From: Pseudomonas sp. N40(2020)
Lineage (GTDB): Bacteria; Pseudomonadota; Gammaproteobacteria; Pseudomonadales; Pseudomonadaceae
Reading direction: 5' to 3'
DNA length: 64,000 nt
Assembly (NCBI RefSeq): GCF_014472415.1
Contig: NZ_JACSZV010000002.1
Location: 211,899 to 275,898, forward strand
Shown: in pieces, positions 1-9,149 of the stretch
How the letters are laid out: every line of letters begins with the position of its first letter
How positions within the stretch are numbered: the stretch's first letter is position 1
The notes under the pieces: generated by a model
What the model was told of the DNA's origin: nothing
Database searches by the model: none
The model's input: only the letters and a program-made list of their open reading frames with translations
Translations under genes and position numbers: made by a program

Positions 1-525
1 CGAGTGAACAATTACGTGGCCGTCGAGTTGCAGGAGGCGGGGGATTTCGTGCAGTTGCGTCTGCGTCCGGTGCAGGGTCGGGTCCATCACTTTGGCCTCG
101 ATGCCGCAACGCTTGCCTTGGTGCGCAACATCGCCCGGCGGTTGGGCAAGGCCCCCGACGCCGTGTTTGTCGGTGTCGGGATTTGCCCGCCGCAAGCGGC
201 TGGACACTGGTTGCGTCAAGCCGGCATTCGCGTCGAAGAAGGCGAATATCCGTGCCTGACGCTGCATCGCTCATGCCTCGACGAAACGCTGCTCGGCGCC
301 AATCCGTTTCTGCACCAGAGCATGCTCCGCCACTGGCTATCCGAATCATCTGCGCCCAGTCGCAACGACAGTCTGGAAATGGCGCGGCACTGGCTGACCG
401 CGGGTGATCAGCCGATTGAGCGCATCGCCGAGCGTCTCGGTTACCGCCAGCCGAGCAACTTCATCCGCGCGTTCCGCAAACAGTTCGGCATCACGCCAAA
501 GCAGTTTCGGCTCAATCCTTTGTAA
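1..525 (+). CDS. AraC-family transcriptional regulator, C-terminal part
   Basis: The frame is open from the first base, so the true start lies upstream and only about 174 C-terminal codons are present; AraC regulators of this type usually have 330-350 residues. The last 100 residues carry the double helix-turn-helix DNA-binding domain, ending in the signature GYRQPSNFIRAFRKQFGITP. The remaining upstream part would be the end of an effector-binding domain. It converges on the alkylsulfatase gene with 42 bases between the stops. That neighbour is a plausible target but nothing in the sequence proves it. A GTG at position 4 is only an internal codon. Confidence 0.85.
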   Translation, partial: RVNNYVAVELQEAGDFVQLRLRPVQGRVHHFGLDAATLALVRNIARRLGKAPDAVFVGVGICPPQAAGHWLRQAGIRVEEGEYPCLTLHRSCLDETLLGANPFLHQSMLRHWLSESSAPSRNDSLEMARHWLTAGDQPIERIAERLGYRQPSNFIRAFRKQFGITPKQFRLNPL

Positions 526-567
526 GTGCAGCGATGATGGTTTTTTGTCGGCCATCTCTGGCTTATC

Positions 568-2541
568 TCAAGGTGTAACGATGTTGAACTGCGGCCCAAA
601 TGTATCCAGGCTGTCCATCAACTCGCCCAGTTTCTTGCCGTTGCCTTGCAACTTGATCAGGCCTTTCTGCATCGCCGTCGGGAAGTCCAGTTGTTTGAGG
701 CTGATCTTCTCCAGTGTGTCCTTGCTCAGGCTGACACCGGCATCCGCCGCCGGGTTGAGCCCGACGCGATGGGTCAGCACGCCATTGCGCAGCGTCAGAT
801 TGAAGTCCCGGTGCAGGTCCTCGAACGTCCAGTTCAGCGTCAGGTCATGGCCGACGGCCTTGTCACTGTCGAGCCGCACTGCCAGGTAATCAAAGAACAT
901 TTCCGGACTCATTGCCCGCACCATGTCCACCGACACCGAAGTCCCGGCGTGAGGGGGTACGCCGTTGCGCAGCTCCATGGCACCGGTCAGGTACATGTTG
1001 CGCCAGGTGGCGTTCTCGCTTTGATAGCCCAACTGTTCCAGTGTCTCGGCTTGTGCCTTGCGCACGTCGGCATTGTCCGGCTCGGCGAACAGCAGTTGAT
1101 TGCCCAGTTGCGCGGCCCAGCGATAGTCACCGCTGGCCATCGCGGTGCGCATTTTCTCCAGTACCGCAGCGCTGCCGCCCATGGCCTCGACCGTGCGCTT
1201 GGCGCTGTCCACCGGCGGCAGTGGATTGAGGTTCGCCGGGTTGCCGTCGTAGAAACCCAGGTAGCGCTGATACACCGCGCGGGTGTTGAAACTCAGCGAG
1301 CCGTAGTAACCACGGGTGTACCACTTCTGATCCAGCGAACCCGGCAGCTTCTTGATCGCGTCGGCGATTTCCAGCGGCGTCAGCCCCTGATTCAGCAGGT
1401 GCAACGTTCGGTCATTGAGGAAGGCGTACATGTCACGCTGGTCAGCGAGGAACGTGCGAATCCGCTCGCCACCCCAAGTCGGCCAGTTGTGCTGGGCGAA
1501 CAGCACGTCGGCCTTGTCGCCATAGCGCGCCAGACTGTCGTCCAGATATTGCGACCACGCCTTGGCGTCACGCACTTGCGCGCCACGTGGAGTGAGGATG
1601 TTGTGCATCATCTGCGTGGCGTTTTCCGCCATGCACAGGGCTTTCAATTCGGGCAGGTACAGGTTCATTTCCGCTGGTGCTTCGGTGCCCGGCGTCAGTT
1701 GAAACTCGACTTGCACACCCGCGATGGTACGAATGTCCAGTGCCTTGTCGATAAGGTCGGTGGGCGGGATCAAGGTGATTGTGCCGCCGGCCGGCGTGCT
1801 CTTGCCCAGACCGGCGTCGACCTGACCTTTTTCACCACGGGGCAGCAGGCTGCCGAACTGATACTGCGCGCGACGGCTCATCGCGTTGCCGGCGTAGACG
1901 TTCTCGCTCATCACGTGTTCCATGAACCCGGCCGGGGCGAACACCTTGACCTTGCCGGCCTTGACGTCGGCCTCGTCGATCACCCCGCGCACACCGCCGA
2001 AGTGGTCGACGTGGGTGTGGCTGTAGATCACCGCCACCACCGGTTTGTGCGGACGGTTGGCGTAGTACAGATCCAGCGCAGCCTTGGCGGTTTCGGCCAT
2101 GGTCAATGGGTCGATGATGATCAACCCGTTGTCGCCTTCAATAATGGTCATGTTGGCCAGATCGAGGCCGCGCACCTGATACAGCTTCGGGCTCACTTCA
2201 AACAGTCCGGCATGGGCGCTGAGTTGTGCCAGACGCCAGAGACTCGGATTCACCGATTCCGGGGCCTGATCTTTGTTGAGGAAGTCGTAGGCCTGCACAT
2301 CCCAGATGACATTGCCGGCGGCATCCTTGACCTGGCCCTTGAAGGGCGCGATCAGGCCTTTGCTGACCGACTCGAAATCGGTGCGGTCGCTGAAGGGCAG
2401 TTGTTGCAGGACGGCGGCGTTGCTGGCGGATGTCTGTGCGCTGGCGATAACCGGTGCGTCGGCAGCGAGCACCGCTTGGCTCAGGCACGCGGTGATCAGG
2501 CAGGCCAACAGGCCACGGGGGCTCAAAGTGAAACGGGGCAT
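568..2541 (-). CDS. sdsA: Secreted alkyl sulfatase (SdsA type)
   Basis: This 657-residue protein matches the usual length of linear primary alkylsulfatases, which hydrolyse SDS and similar sulfate esters to alcohol and sulfate, using two zinc ions. Residues 1-26 form a Sec signal peptide (cleavage near VLAADAP), so it acts in the periplasm or outside. A metallo-beta-lactamase domain follows, with the zinc motif YSHTHVDHFGG near residue 175 and further family blocks such as ENATQMMHNIL. A helical dimerisation region and an SCP2-like C-terminal domain complete the family layout. In P. aeruginosa the homologue SdsA1 supports growth on SDS. It is transcribed alone, and the AraC-type gene ends just downstream on the other strand. 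Confidence 0.9.
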   Translation of the reverse strand: MPRFTLSPRGLLACLITACLSQAVLAADAPVIASAQTSASNAAVLQQLPFSDRTDFESVSKGLIAPFKGQVKDAAGNVIWDVQAYDFLNKDQAPESVNPSLWRLAQLSAHAGLFEVSPKLYQVRGLDLANMTIIEGDNGLIIIDPLTMAETAKAALDLYYANRPHKPVVAVIYSHTHVDHFGGVRGVIDEADVKAGKVKVFAPAGFMEHVMSENVYAGNAMSRRAQYQFGSLLPRGEKGQVDAGLGKSTPAGGTITLIPPTDLIDKALDIRTIAGVQVEFQLTPGTEAPAEMNLYLPELKALCMAENATQMMHNILTPRGAQVRDAKAWSQYLDDSLARYGDKADVLFAQHNWPTWGGERIRTFLADQRDMYAFLNDRTLHLLNQGLTPLEIADAIKKLPGSLDQKWYTRGYYGSLSFNTRAVYQRYLGFYDGNPANLNPLPPVDSAKRTVEAMGGSAAVLEKMRTAMASGDYRWAAQLGNQLLFAEPDNADVRKAQAETLEQLGYQSENATWRNMYLTGAMELRNGVPPHAGTSVSVDMVRAMSPEMFFDYLAVRLDSDKAVGHDLTLNWTFEDLHRDFNLTLRNGVLTHRVGLNPAADAGVSLSKDTLEKISLKQLDFPTAMQKGLIKLQGNGKKLGELMDSLDTFGPQFNIVTP

Positions 2542-2680
2542 GGTGTCTCCGGTTTTTTATCGTTATAGGTGGATCCGCCTTGAAGGGTAGTGCGCTGCTC
2601 TGGCGTGACGTTGATCGTCAACGGACAAAAACCATTCAGGGCCGCTATCCTTGGGCGAGGTTCATTGATCAGGTTTGCCC

Positions 2681-3334
2681 ATGCTTGAGGTTCGCAACGT
2701 CTTCAAACGCTACGCCACCCCCCAAGGCCCGCTACCGGTGCTGCAAGGCGTCGACCTGACGCTCGAACCCGGCAGCAGCCTGGCGCTGATGGGCGAATCC
2801 GGCAGTGGCAAAAGCACCCTGCTGCATCTGGTGGCTGGCCTCGACAAGGTCGACAGCGGCAGCATTCGCAGCGGCGAGCATCGCCTCGAAAGCATGAACG
2901 AAGCGCAACTGGCCAACTGGCGACGCACGGAAATCGGTCTGGTGTTCCAGCAGTTCAACCTAATCGGCAGTTTGCGCGTCGAGGACAATCTGGCGTTTCA
3001 GGCGCGCCTGGCCGGGCGTCATGAACCGCGTTGGCAGGCGCATCTGGTGCAGCGTCTGGGGTTGGGCGATTTGCTCAAGCGCTATCCCGAGCAATTGTCC
3101 GGCGGCCAACAGCAGCGGGTCGCGCTGGGCCGGGCACTGGCCTCGCAACCTAAACTGCTGTTGGCCGACGAACCCACCGGCAGTCTCGACGAAGCCACCA
3201 GCGACGAAGTGCTGCGCCTGTTGCTGGAGTTGCTCGACGACACACCGACAACCCTGTTGATGGTCACCCACAGCCCACGGGTGGCGGCGCGCTTGGCGCA
3301 GCGGGTAGTGCTCTCCAGCGGCCGGCTGACGTGA
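2681..3334 (+). CDS. ABC transporter ATP-binding protein (LolD/MacB-like)
   Basis: ATPase of 217 residues. It has Walker A (GESGSGKST), the signature LSGGQQQRVALGRALA, Walker B LLLADEPTGSLD and the switch histidine in MVTHS. This subfamily powers FtsX-like permeases that move lipoproteins or peptides out of the inner membrane. The ATG at 2681 is preferred over the TTG two codons upstream because an AGG lies seven bases before it. The stop overlaps the permease start as GTGA, so the two are translationally coupled. It is the first gene of a three-gene operon ending in an AttH-like lipoprotein. Confidence 0.9.
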   Translation: MLEVRNVFKRYATPQGPLPVLQGVDLTLEPGSSLALMGESGSGKSTLLHLVAGLDKVDSGSIRSGEHRLESMNEAQLANWRRTEIGLVFQQFNLIGSLRVEDNLAFQARLAGRHEPRWQAHLVQRLGLGDLLKRYPEQLSGGQQQRVALGRALASQPKLLLADEPTGSLDEATSDEVLRLLLELLDDTPTTLLMVTHSPRVAARLAQRVVLSSGRLT

Positions 3335-5802
3335 TCATTTTCCGGCAAACCTTGCGCGCGCTGCTCAGCCATTGGCGGCGGCATCCGGTGCAGTTTTTCA
3401 GCGTACTGACCGGGTTGTGGCTGGCCACCAGCCTGTTGACCGGGGTCGAGGCGCTGAACAGTCAGGCCCGTGACAGCTACGCCCGCGCCAGCCAACTGAT
3501 CGGCGGCGAACCGCAGGCCAGCCTGAGCACGCCGAACGACGCGACGTTCCCGCAGCAATGGTTCATCGATCTGCGCCGTCAGGGCTGGCCGGTGTCGCCG
3601 CTGTTGCAGGGCCGCTTGAACCTCAAGGATCACGACAATCAGCGTCTGCAGGTGATGGGCATTGAGCCGGTGTCACTGCCGGCCGATTCTGCGGTGGCCG
3701 GGGAGGCGATGCCGATCGAACGCATCGTCGAGTTCTTCACGCCACCGGGCAGTACGTGGATTTCCCCGGAAACCTTGCAGGCCTTGAACCTGCGCGAAGG
3801 CGCCACGCCGCAAACGATCAATGGCCAGACGTTGCCGCCGCTGCGCGCGCAAAAGGACATGGCACCCGGCGTGTTACTGGTGGATATCGGCGTCGCGCAA
3901 ACCTTGCTCGAACAACCCGGACAACTGTCACGGCTGTTACTGCCGAAGGATTTCCACGGCGAGTTACCGGCCACGTTTGAAGGCCAATTGCAGCTCAAGA
4001 GCAGTGGTGAGGAAAACAATCTGGCGCGACTGACCGAGAGCTTTCATCTCAACCTTGATGCCTTGGGATTTCTCTCGTTCCTGGTCGGTTTATTCATCGT
4101 CCACGCGGCCATTGGCCTTGCTCTGGAACAACGGCGCGGCTTGCTGCGCACACTGCGAGCCTGTGGGGTCAGTGCGCGGATGTTGATTGGCTGTCTGGTG
4201 GTTGAGCTGGGTGTGCTGGCACTGATCGGCGGCGTGTTCGGCGTGGTCAGCGGTTATTGGCTGGCCAGCGTCTTGCTGCCGGATGTCGCCGCCAGCCTGC
4301 GCGGTTTGTACGGCGCGGAAGTGGCGGGGCAGTTGCGCTTGAGCCCCTGGTGGTGGTTCAGCGGGATGGGTTTGAGTCTGCTTGGCGCTTTGCTGGCCGG
4401 GGCCAACAGCCTGCTGCGGGCAGCGCGTCTGCCGTTGTTGGCGGTGGCCGATCCGCAAGCCTGGCATCAGCAATATGCGCGTTGGCTGCGTCGCCAGGGT
4501 TGGCTGGCCTTGGTGTTGGGCGTGATTGCGCTGGTGGCGTTGATCTGGGGCGACAGTCTGGCCAGCGGTTTTGTGTTGATGGCGGGGTTGTTGCTCGGTG
4601 CCGCGTTGGCCTTGCCAGTGTTGCTGAGTGCGATACTGAGTCCGTTGCTCGGACGCAGTCGCTCAGTGCTCGGCCAGTGGTTTCTCGCCGACTGCCGGCA
4701 GCAACTTCCGGCATTGAGTCTGGCGCTGATGGCTTTGCTCCTGGCGCTCGCCGCCAATATCGGCGCCGGCAGCATGACCGCCGGTTTTCGCCAGACCTTC
4801 AACGACTGGCTCGAACAACGCCTGAGCGCCGAGCTATACATCAACCCGACCAACCCGGCTCAGGCCCGCGAAATGTACAACTGGCTCAAACGACAGCCGC
4901 AGGTCACGGCAATATTGCCCAACTGGCAGGTGTCGGTAACGCTGCAAGGCTGGCCGGCGGACGTGTTCGGGGTGATCGACCATGCTTATTATCGTCAGCA
5001 CTGGCCGTTGCTCGACGCCAGCGGCAGTGATCCGTGGGCGCATCTGGCAACGGACGATGCGGTGATGCTCAGCGAGCAACTCGCGCGACGGCTGAAAGTG
5101 CGCGCGGGTGATCGCCTGACAATTCCCGCACCGAATGGCGCCTGGTCGCCGCGCATCGTCGGCATCTATGCCGATTACGGCAATCCCAAGGGCCATTTGC
5201 TGGTCAACATCAATCACCTGCTGCGCGGCTGGCCACAACTGACGCCAAACCGGTTCAATCTGCGCATCGACCCGCAAAAGATTCCGGCATTCGTGAGTGC
5301 GTTGCAGGCACGCTTCCAACTGGATGACAGTCGAATCGTCGATCAGGCGCGGCTCAAGGGCTGGTCGGTTCAGGTATTCGAACGCACTTTCGCCGCCACC
5401 GCCGCGCTGAATAGCCTGACCTTGGCGGTCGCGGGCGTGGCGTTGTTCATCAGCCTGCTGACCCAGAGCCAGAGTCGTCTCGGCCAACTCGCACCACTGT
5501 GGGCGTTGGGCGTGACGCGACGTCAGTTGATGCTGCTCAACCTCGGCCAGACCTGGCTGTTGGCGGTATTGACGCTGGTGTTGGCGCTGCCATTGGGCAT
5601 CGCGCTGGCGTGGTGCCTGGATGCGGTGATCAACGTGCAGGCGTTTGGCTGGCGTCTGCCGCTGCGAGTGTTTCCGTGGCAATTGGTGCAGTTGATGGGC
5701 TTGGCGTTGCTCGCGACTTTGCTGGCCTCGGCGTGGCCACTGTATTCGCTGTACCGCACGCAACCGGTGGATCTGCTGAGGACGTTTGCCCATGAGGATT
5801 AA
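3331..5802 (+). CDS. FtsX-type ABC transporter permease
   Basis: An 823-residue inner-membrane protein with the duplicated FtsX/MacB_PCD arrangement. There is one N-terminal membrane segment, a large periplasmic domain (about 40-240), a central block of membrane helices (about 245-490), a second periplasmic domain, and a final group of helices from about residue 690 onward. The GTG start overlaps the ATPase stop by four bases, and the gene end overlaps the next gene by 11 bases. With the preceding ATPase it should form a transporter that extrudes or rearranges a membrane-associated substrate, perhaps the lipoprotein encoded next. The substrate cannot be read from sequence. Confidence 0.85.
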   Translation: MIIFRQTLRALLSHWRRHPVQFFSVLTGLWLATSLLTGVEALNSQARDSYARASQLIGGEPQASLSTPNDATFPQQWFIDLRRQGWPVSPLLQGRLNLKDHDNQRLQVMGIEPVSLPADSAVAGEAMPIERIVEFFTPPGSTWISPETLQALNLREGATPQTINGQTLPPLRAQKDMAPGVLLVDIGVAQTLLEQPGQLSRLLLPKDFHGELPATFEGQLQLKSSGEENNLARLTESFHLNLDALGFLSFLVGLFIVHAAIGLALEQRRGLLRTLRACGVSARMLIGCLVVELGVLALIGGVFGVVSGYWLASVLLPDVAASLRGLYGAEVAGQLRLSPWWWFSGMGLSLLGALLAGANSLLRAARLPLLAVADPQAWHQQYARWLRRQGWLALVLGVIALVALIWGDSLASGFVLMAGLLLGAALALPVLLSAILSPLLGRSRSVLGQWFLADCRQQLPALSLALMALLLALAANIGAGSMTAGFRQTFNDWLEQRLSAELYINPTNPAQAREMYNWLKRQPQVTAILPNWQVSVTLQGWPADVFGVIDHAYYRQHWPLLDASGSDPWAHLATDDAVMLSEQLARRLKVRAGDRLTIPAPNGAWSPRIVGIYADYGNPKGHLLVNINHLLRGWPQLTPNRFNLRIDPQKIPAFVSALQARFQLDDSRIVDQARLKGWSVQVFERTFAATAALNSLTLAVAGVALFISLLTQSQSRLGQLAPLWALGVTRRQLMLLNLGQTWLLAVLTLVLALPLGIALAWCLDAVINVQAFGWRLPLRVFPWQLVQLMGLALLATLLASAWPLYSLYRTQPVDLLRTFAHED

Positions 5803-6859
5803 CCTCGTTGTGCTGATGCTTGTGCTGTTGCTCGCTGGCTGCGATCAGTCAGCGCCTGAGCAGAAGGGTTTTGCCGGGATGGGCGATCAGGCACAGGCAT
5901 TTACTCCGGTGTTGCCGGGACGGGTGTTCAGCTTCCCGGCGGATCATGCTGCCCACGACGGTTTTCGCATTGAGTGGTGGTACGTTACCGCCAATCTCAA
6001 GGATCAGCAGGGCAATGAATTTGGCGTGCAATGGACGCTGTTTCGCAGTGCATTGAAACCAGTGCCGGAGCAAACAGGGTGGGGCAATCAAACGATCTGG
6101 CTGGGGCATGCGGCGGTGACTTCCAGCTCGGTGCATCACGCTGCCGAACGCTATGCCCGGGGTGGCGTCGGTCAGGCTGGCGTGCGTTTGGTGCCGTTCG
6201 AGGCGTGGATCGACGATTGGATGTTCGCCAGTCAGGCGCAGGATCCTTTGACTGACCTGCAACTGAGTGCGCGCGATAAATCCTTCGCCTATCAACTACA
6301 CCTCACCTCCAGCCGTCCGCTGGTGCTGCAGGGTGATAAAGGATTCAGTCAGAAATCGGAGGAAGGGCAGGCGTCGTATTACTACAGCCAGCCGTTCTTT
6401 CAGGCCAGCGGCACCTTGCAGATCGGCGGTCAGACCTACACCGTCAGCGGCCCGGCCTGGCTCGACCGCGAGTGGAGCAGCCAACCGCTGACCGCCAATC
6501 AGACCGGCTGGGACTGGTTCTCCCTGCATCTGGATAGTGGCGAACACGTCATGCTGTACCGCATGCGCCAGAAGAACGGTGCGCCTTATCTGACCGGCAC
6601 CTGGATCAACGCCGACGGCCAGACGCAAACCCTGCACAGCGAGCAGATCAAACTCACGCCGCAAGACACTGCCCAGGTCGCTGGCCGCTCGATGCCGGTG
6701 CGCTGGTCGATCAGCATCCCGGAAAAACACCTCGACATCAGCCTGTCGGCGCTCAACCCCAATGCGTGGATGAACCTGCGCATTCCCTACTGGGAAGGCC
6801 CGGTGCGCATCAACGGCAGTCATGGCGGGCAGGGCTATCTGGAAATGACCGGTTACTGA
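5792..6859 (+). CDS. AttH/CrtC-like lipocalin-domain lipoprotein
   Basis: Lipoprotein of 355 residues with a short signal and lipobox LLLAGC, so residue Cys19 is the likely lipidated N-terminus. The mature part matches the AttH / carotenoid 1,2-hydratase-like family: EWWYVTANL and FGVQWTLFR near residues 55-80 and DREWSSQPL near residue 225 are typical blocks. ATG 5792 is chosen because it opens the signal peptide; a TTG two codons upstream adds nothing. It overlaps the permease gene and completes the operon. AttH-like proteins recur with this class of ABC transporter, but the substrate is unknown. A role in carotenoid synthesis is unlikely because no crt gene is nearby. Confidence 0.85.
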   Translation: MRINLVVLMLVLLLAGCDQSAPEQKGFAGMGDQAQAFTPVLPGRVFSFPADHAAHDGFRIEWWYVTANLKDQQGNEFGVQWTLFRSALKPVPEQTGWGNQTIWLGHAAVTSSSVHHAAERYARGGVGQAGVRLVPFEAWIDDWMFASQAQDPLTDLQLSARDKSFAYQLHLTSSRPLVLQGDKGFSQKSEEGQASYYYSQPFFQASGTLQIGGQTYTVSGPAWLDREWSSQPLTANQTGWDWFSLHLDSGEHVMLYRMRQKNGAPYLTGTWINADGQTQTLHSEQIKLTPQDTAQVAGRSMPVRWSISIPEKHLDISLSALNPNAWMNLRIPYWEGPVRINGSHGGQGYLEMTGY

Positions 6860-6974
6860 GGGAGTGCATGGATTGAGTTGAACTCCATTTGATCTCTCAA
6901 CCTCTACAAAAGGACTCGCCCGCCATTAACGTCGCCCGCGAAATGGACGGCCCCGAAGCCTGAGGACTACCCCG

Positions 6975-7157
6975 ATGAAACCGACATCCGAAAACGAGCA
7001 CCCCGACGAACCCCGGCCAGCGGGGGAAACCGAGCGTGACAACGATGCATTGCGGCCCACCGATCCGAAGAAACGCGAGGAAAGCGGCAAAGGTACCGCC
7101 AGTGGCGAATCCACCGCGCAAGAAACCGCCGCACCACACACCAAGGTCAAGCCCTGA
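6975..7157 (+). CDS. Small hydrophilic disordered protein
   Basis: A 60-residue product rich in Glu, Lys, Pro, Thr and Ser, with no hydrophobic segment. It is predicted to be disordered, like small Pseudomonas stress or general hypothetical proteins. A TGAGGAC stretch about ten bases upstream could be the ribosome binding site. It lies alone between the AttH operon and the next secreted protein. No function can be assigned. Confidence 0.55.
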   Translation: MKPTSENEHPDEPRPAGETERDNDALRPTDPKKREESGKGTASGESTAQETAAPHTKVKP

Positions 7158-7242
7158 ACAGCGTCTATGCTCAGTGACACACCTGACGCCTGGGACGAGT
7201 CCGGCGCCGGGTGCTGCCACTCACTACAGGGAAAGTACGCTT

Positions 7243-7800
7243 ATGAAGCTCCATGCACTGGCCAAGTCGATCACCCTTGCAACCCTTCTGTCCGCCACCA
7301 GCCTTGGCGCGTTTGCCGCCAAGATACCCCTGTCCGCCACCATCGAGGCAGATCAGGTCACCACCAAAGTGGTGTCCGTTGATGCGGCCAATCATCAGGT
7401 CGTGCTGGAAGGCGCTGAGGGTCGTCAGGTTCACGTTCAGTTCAGCGACAAAGCGAAAAACCTCGCCAATCTGAAGGTCGGCGATCTGGTCAAGGTCGAA
7501 GTTCAGCGATCCGTCGCGGCCTACCTCGACACCGATGTGGATAAAGGTCTGCCTGGCACCGTCGAACGTTCCGGCGAAGTGCGTAACGCTCCCGGCAGCG
7601 ATAATCCCGGCGGAGAGGCTTATCGCCAGATTCAGGTGCAGTTGGAAATCACCAAAATTGATTTGAAGAAAAATCAGGTAACCCTGAAAAACCCGGCGGG
7701 CCAGTCGAAAACCCTCGACGTGAAATCGCCTGAAAACCAAGCCAAGCTGAAAGATCTGAAAGTCGGACAGAGCGTTTTTTCACTTACACCGATATCTTAA
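7243..7800 (+). CDS. Periplasmic hypothetical protein
   Basis: A 185-residue product with a clear Sec signal (MKLHALAKSITLATLLSATS, cleavage near AFAA). The mature part has two similar beta-rich halves (VVSVDAANHQVVLEG and ITKIDLKKNQVTLKN, each followed by a LKVGDLVKVEV / LKVGQSVFSL block), suggesting a duplicated OB-like or small beta-barrel unit. The start is ATG 7243, because upstream in-frame codons do not continue the signal and ACAGGGAAAG lies upstream. It is followed by a long noncoding region. The family is common in Pseudomonas but I know no assigned function. Confidence 0.75.
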   Translation: MKLHALAKSITLATLLSATSLGAFAAKIPLSATIEADQVTTKVVSVDAANHQVVLEGAEGRQVHVQFSDKAKNLANLKVGDLVKVEVQRSVAAYLDTDVDKGLPGTVERSGEVRNAPGSDNPGGEAYRQIQVQLEITKIDLKKNQVTLKNPAGQSKTLDVKSPENQAKLKDLKVGQSVFSLTPIS

Positions 7801-8010
7801 AAGTGACCAGTCAACACGAAAGTTGAGTATTAACTCTACAGGGTGACTGCTCTTGTACAGTTTATGTATGAGAGTAGTCATACTATTAGTTGAGTTTGCT
7901 TTTCTTGAAAGTTTCACGAAAGCAATCGCCGATAAATATCTATTAAATTATTCGTACATAAATTTCATGTACGTCGATGACGACATAACCGCCAACTTCT
8001 ATTAAAATCC
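7801..8010. promoter_or_regulatory. AT-rich intergenic region with palindromes
   Basis: This AT-rich stretch has no convincing gene. It contains the inverted repeats GTATGA-N6-TCATAC (7866-7883), TTGCTTTTC...GAAAGCAA (7896-7925) and GTACAT-N7-ATGTAC (7954-7972). It ends with CTATTAAAAT (about 7999-8008), which resembles a sigma-S or extended -10 element. It is read as the control region of the candidate small RNA that follows. Confidence 0.45.
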
Positions 8011-8150
8011 CTCCCGTTCGCCCAGTGTCAGGGCTCTTTACCGGTGCATGGATTGCCAGGCCATTACACTGGGCGAACACCTCCTTGGGAGCAGATGTAT
8101 ACAATTTCAGTTAACAAAAAGGGCGACTTTAAAGTCGCCCTTTTTGTTGC
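8011..8150 (+). ncRNA. Candidate structured small RNA
   Basis: A possible RNA of about 140 nt. It begins just after a CTATTAAAAT -10-like element. It contains a perfect 12-base inverted repeat (TTCGCCCAGTGT 8017-8028 with ACACTGGGCGAA 8066-8077) that would close a long stem. It ends in a strong intrinsic terminator at 8113-8148. Exposed GGA-containing stretches (ATGGATT, TTGGGAG) could bind RsmA-type proteins, but this is speculation. The size and sigma-S-like promoter recall RgsA/P16-type Pseudomonas RNAs; I could not confirm that identity. No plausible ORF with a ribosome binding site covers it. Confidence 0.5.
8113..8148. terminator. Bidirectional intrinsic terminator
   Basis: A perfect 36-base palindrome with a GC core (GGGCGACTTT/AAAGTCGCCC) flanked by A5 and T5 tracts. 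It ends plus-strand transcription from the candidate small RNA and lies just past the stop of the minus-strand glycosyltransferase gene. Confidence 0.9.
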
Positions 8151-8161
8151 TCCGAATAATT

Positions 8162-9025
8162 TCATGCGTGCGTCGCAGTTTTGGTTCGCTGGCCCTGAAA
8201 GCGCTTGATCGTTGCCTGATACATTTTCGTCCGACGGTGATTTTCCCCGTAGGTGCCCGCCGCAGCGACCGTTCCTGCCTGGATGTGATCGAGATAGCGG
8301 AAAATCTTGCGTGGCGACAGGAACCTGATGCCATAGCCCAGACCCGCCATCCGATCCTGCAACGTATAACCCGGCACTCGATCATCCATGCAAAAGTGCA
8401 GGCCCAGCGACTTCATCAATCGAGCATTCCACAAGGTGCAGAAACTTTTCAGATGAGTTTCTTTATAAGGTCTCGGCGGTTTGGATTTCAAACCCAAACG
8501 GACTTTTAACTGGCGAACATAATGCTTGCAAAAGCGCGAAGTTAAGCGCCAGGTATCCCGCACAACCCCCCGATTGATTTGCTCGACACAACCGACTGCC
8601 GCCATATCCGCACTTTTCGTGCATTCGCGCATCATCATCGCAAACACTTCTTTGTCGTAGACAAAAGTGTCGGTGTGCAGCAAGAAAAGGTAATCGGTTT
8701 CAACTTTTTCCAGCGCCAGATCCAGTGCCTTGCCATGGGCAATATGGCCGGCTTCTTTGCACGGCGAAGGCCGCTCAATCAGATTGATCCAATCAAGCGA
8801 ACGCAAGTAATCCAGACTTTCATCTGCCGAATCGTTGTCCACCACCCACACCGGAATTCGCTGTTCAACGACGTGCTGGTGCAATAACTCCAGGCACATC
8901 CTGGTGATGTCCGGGGTTTTGTAATTGACCAAAACGAGACTGAAGTTCGGCTGTGGCTGGGTTGGCAGATCAAACGCACTCATAACAGAAAGACTCATCC
9001 GCGATTCAATGGCGACAGGGTTCAT
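8162..9025 (-). CDS. Family 2 glycosyltransferase
   Basis: A 287-residue GT-A fold glycosyltransferase resembling rhamnosyltransferases of polysaccharide synthesis. Family signs are the N-terminal strand FSLVLVNYKTPD, the nucleotide-binding WVVDNDSADES near residue 60 and the LLHTDTFVYD block (DXD-like acidic motif) near residue 115. Transfer of a sugar from a nucleotide donor is inferred; the acceptor is unknown. Alternative starts exist at residues 10 and 15, the latter only 13 residues before the first beta strand. It is a single-gene unit, divergent from the VanW-like gene and ending at the shared terminator. Confidence 0.8.
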   Translation of the reverse strand: MNPVAIESRMSLSVMSAFDLPTQPQPNFSLVLVNYKTPDITRMCLELLHQHVVEQRIPVWVVDNDSADESLDYLRSLDWINLIERPSPCKEAGHIAHGKALDLALEKVETDYLFLLHTDTFVYDKEVFAMMMRECTKSADMAAVGCVEQINRGVVRDTWRLTSRFCKHYVRQLKVRLGLKSKPPRPYKETHLKSFCTLWNARLMKSLGLHFCMDDRVPGYTLQDRMAGLGYGIRFLSPRKIFRYLDHIQAGTVAAAGTYGENHRRTKMYQATIKRFQGQRTKTATHA

Positions 9026-9149
9026 GAGCCGGGAGGTTAGCGAGGCAACCTTAGGCGAAGCTTAATTTCCAGAATCGCGCGGCAGACACGCTAAACTGCG
9101 CGCCCCTTTACGGTTCAAGGAAGAAACGGCGAGCGCCGTTGTGTCACGG

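Noticed and set aside
646..2568. 640-codon open frame antisense to the alkylsulfatase gene
   Set aside because: It mirrors a high-GC coding gene and has no family features; the minus-strand protein has a signal peptide and zinc motifs.
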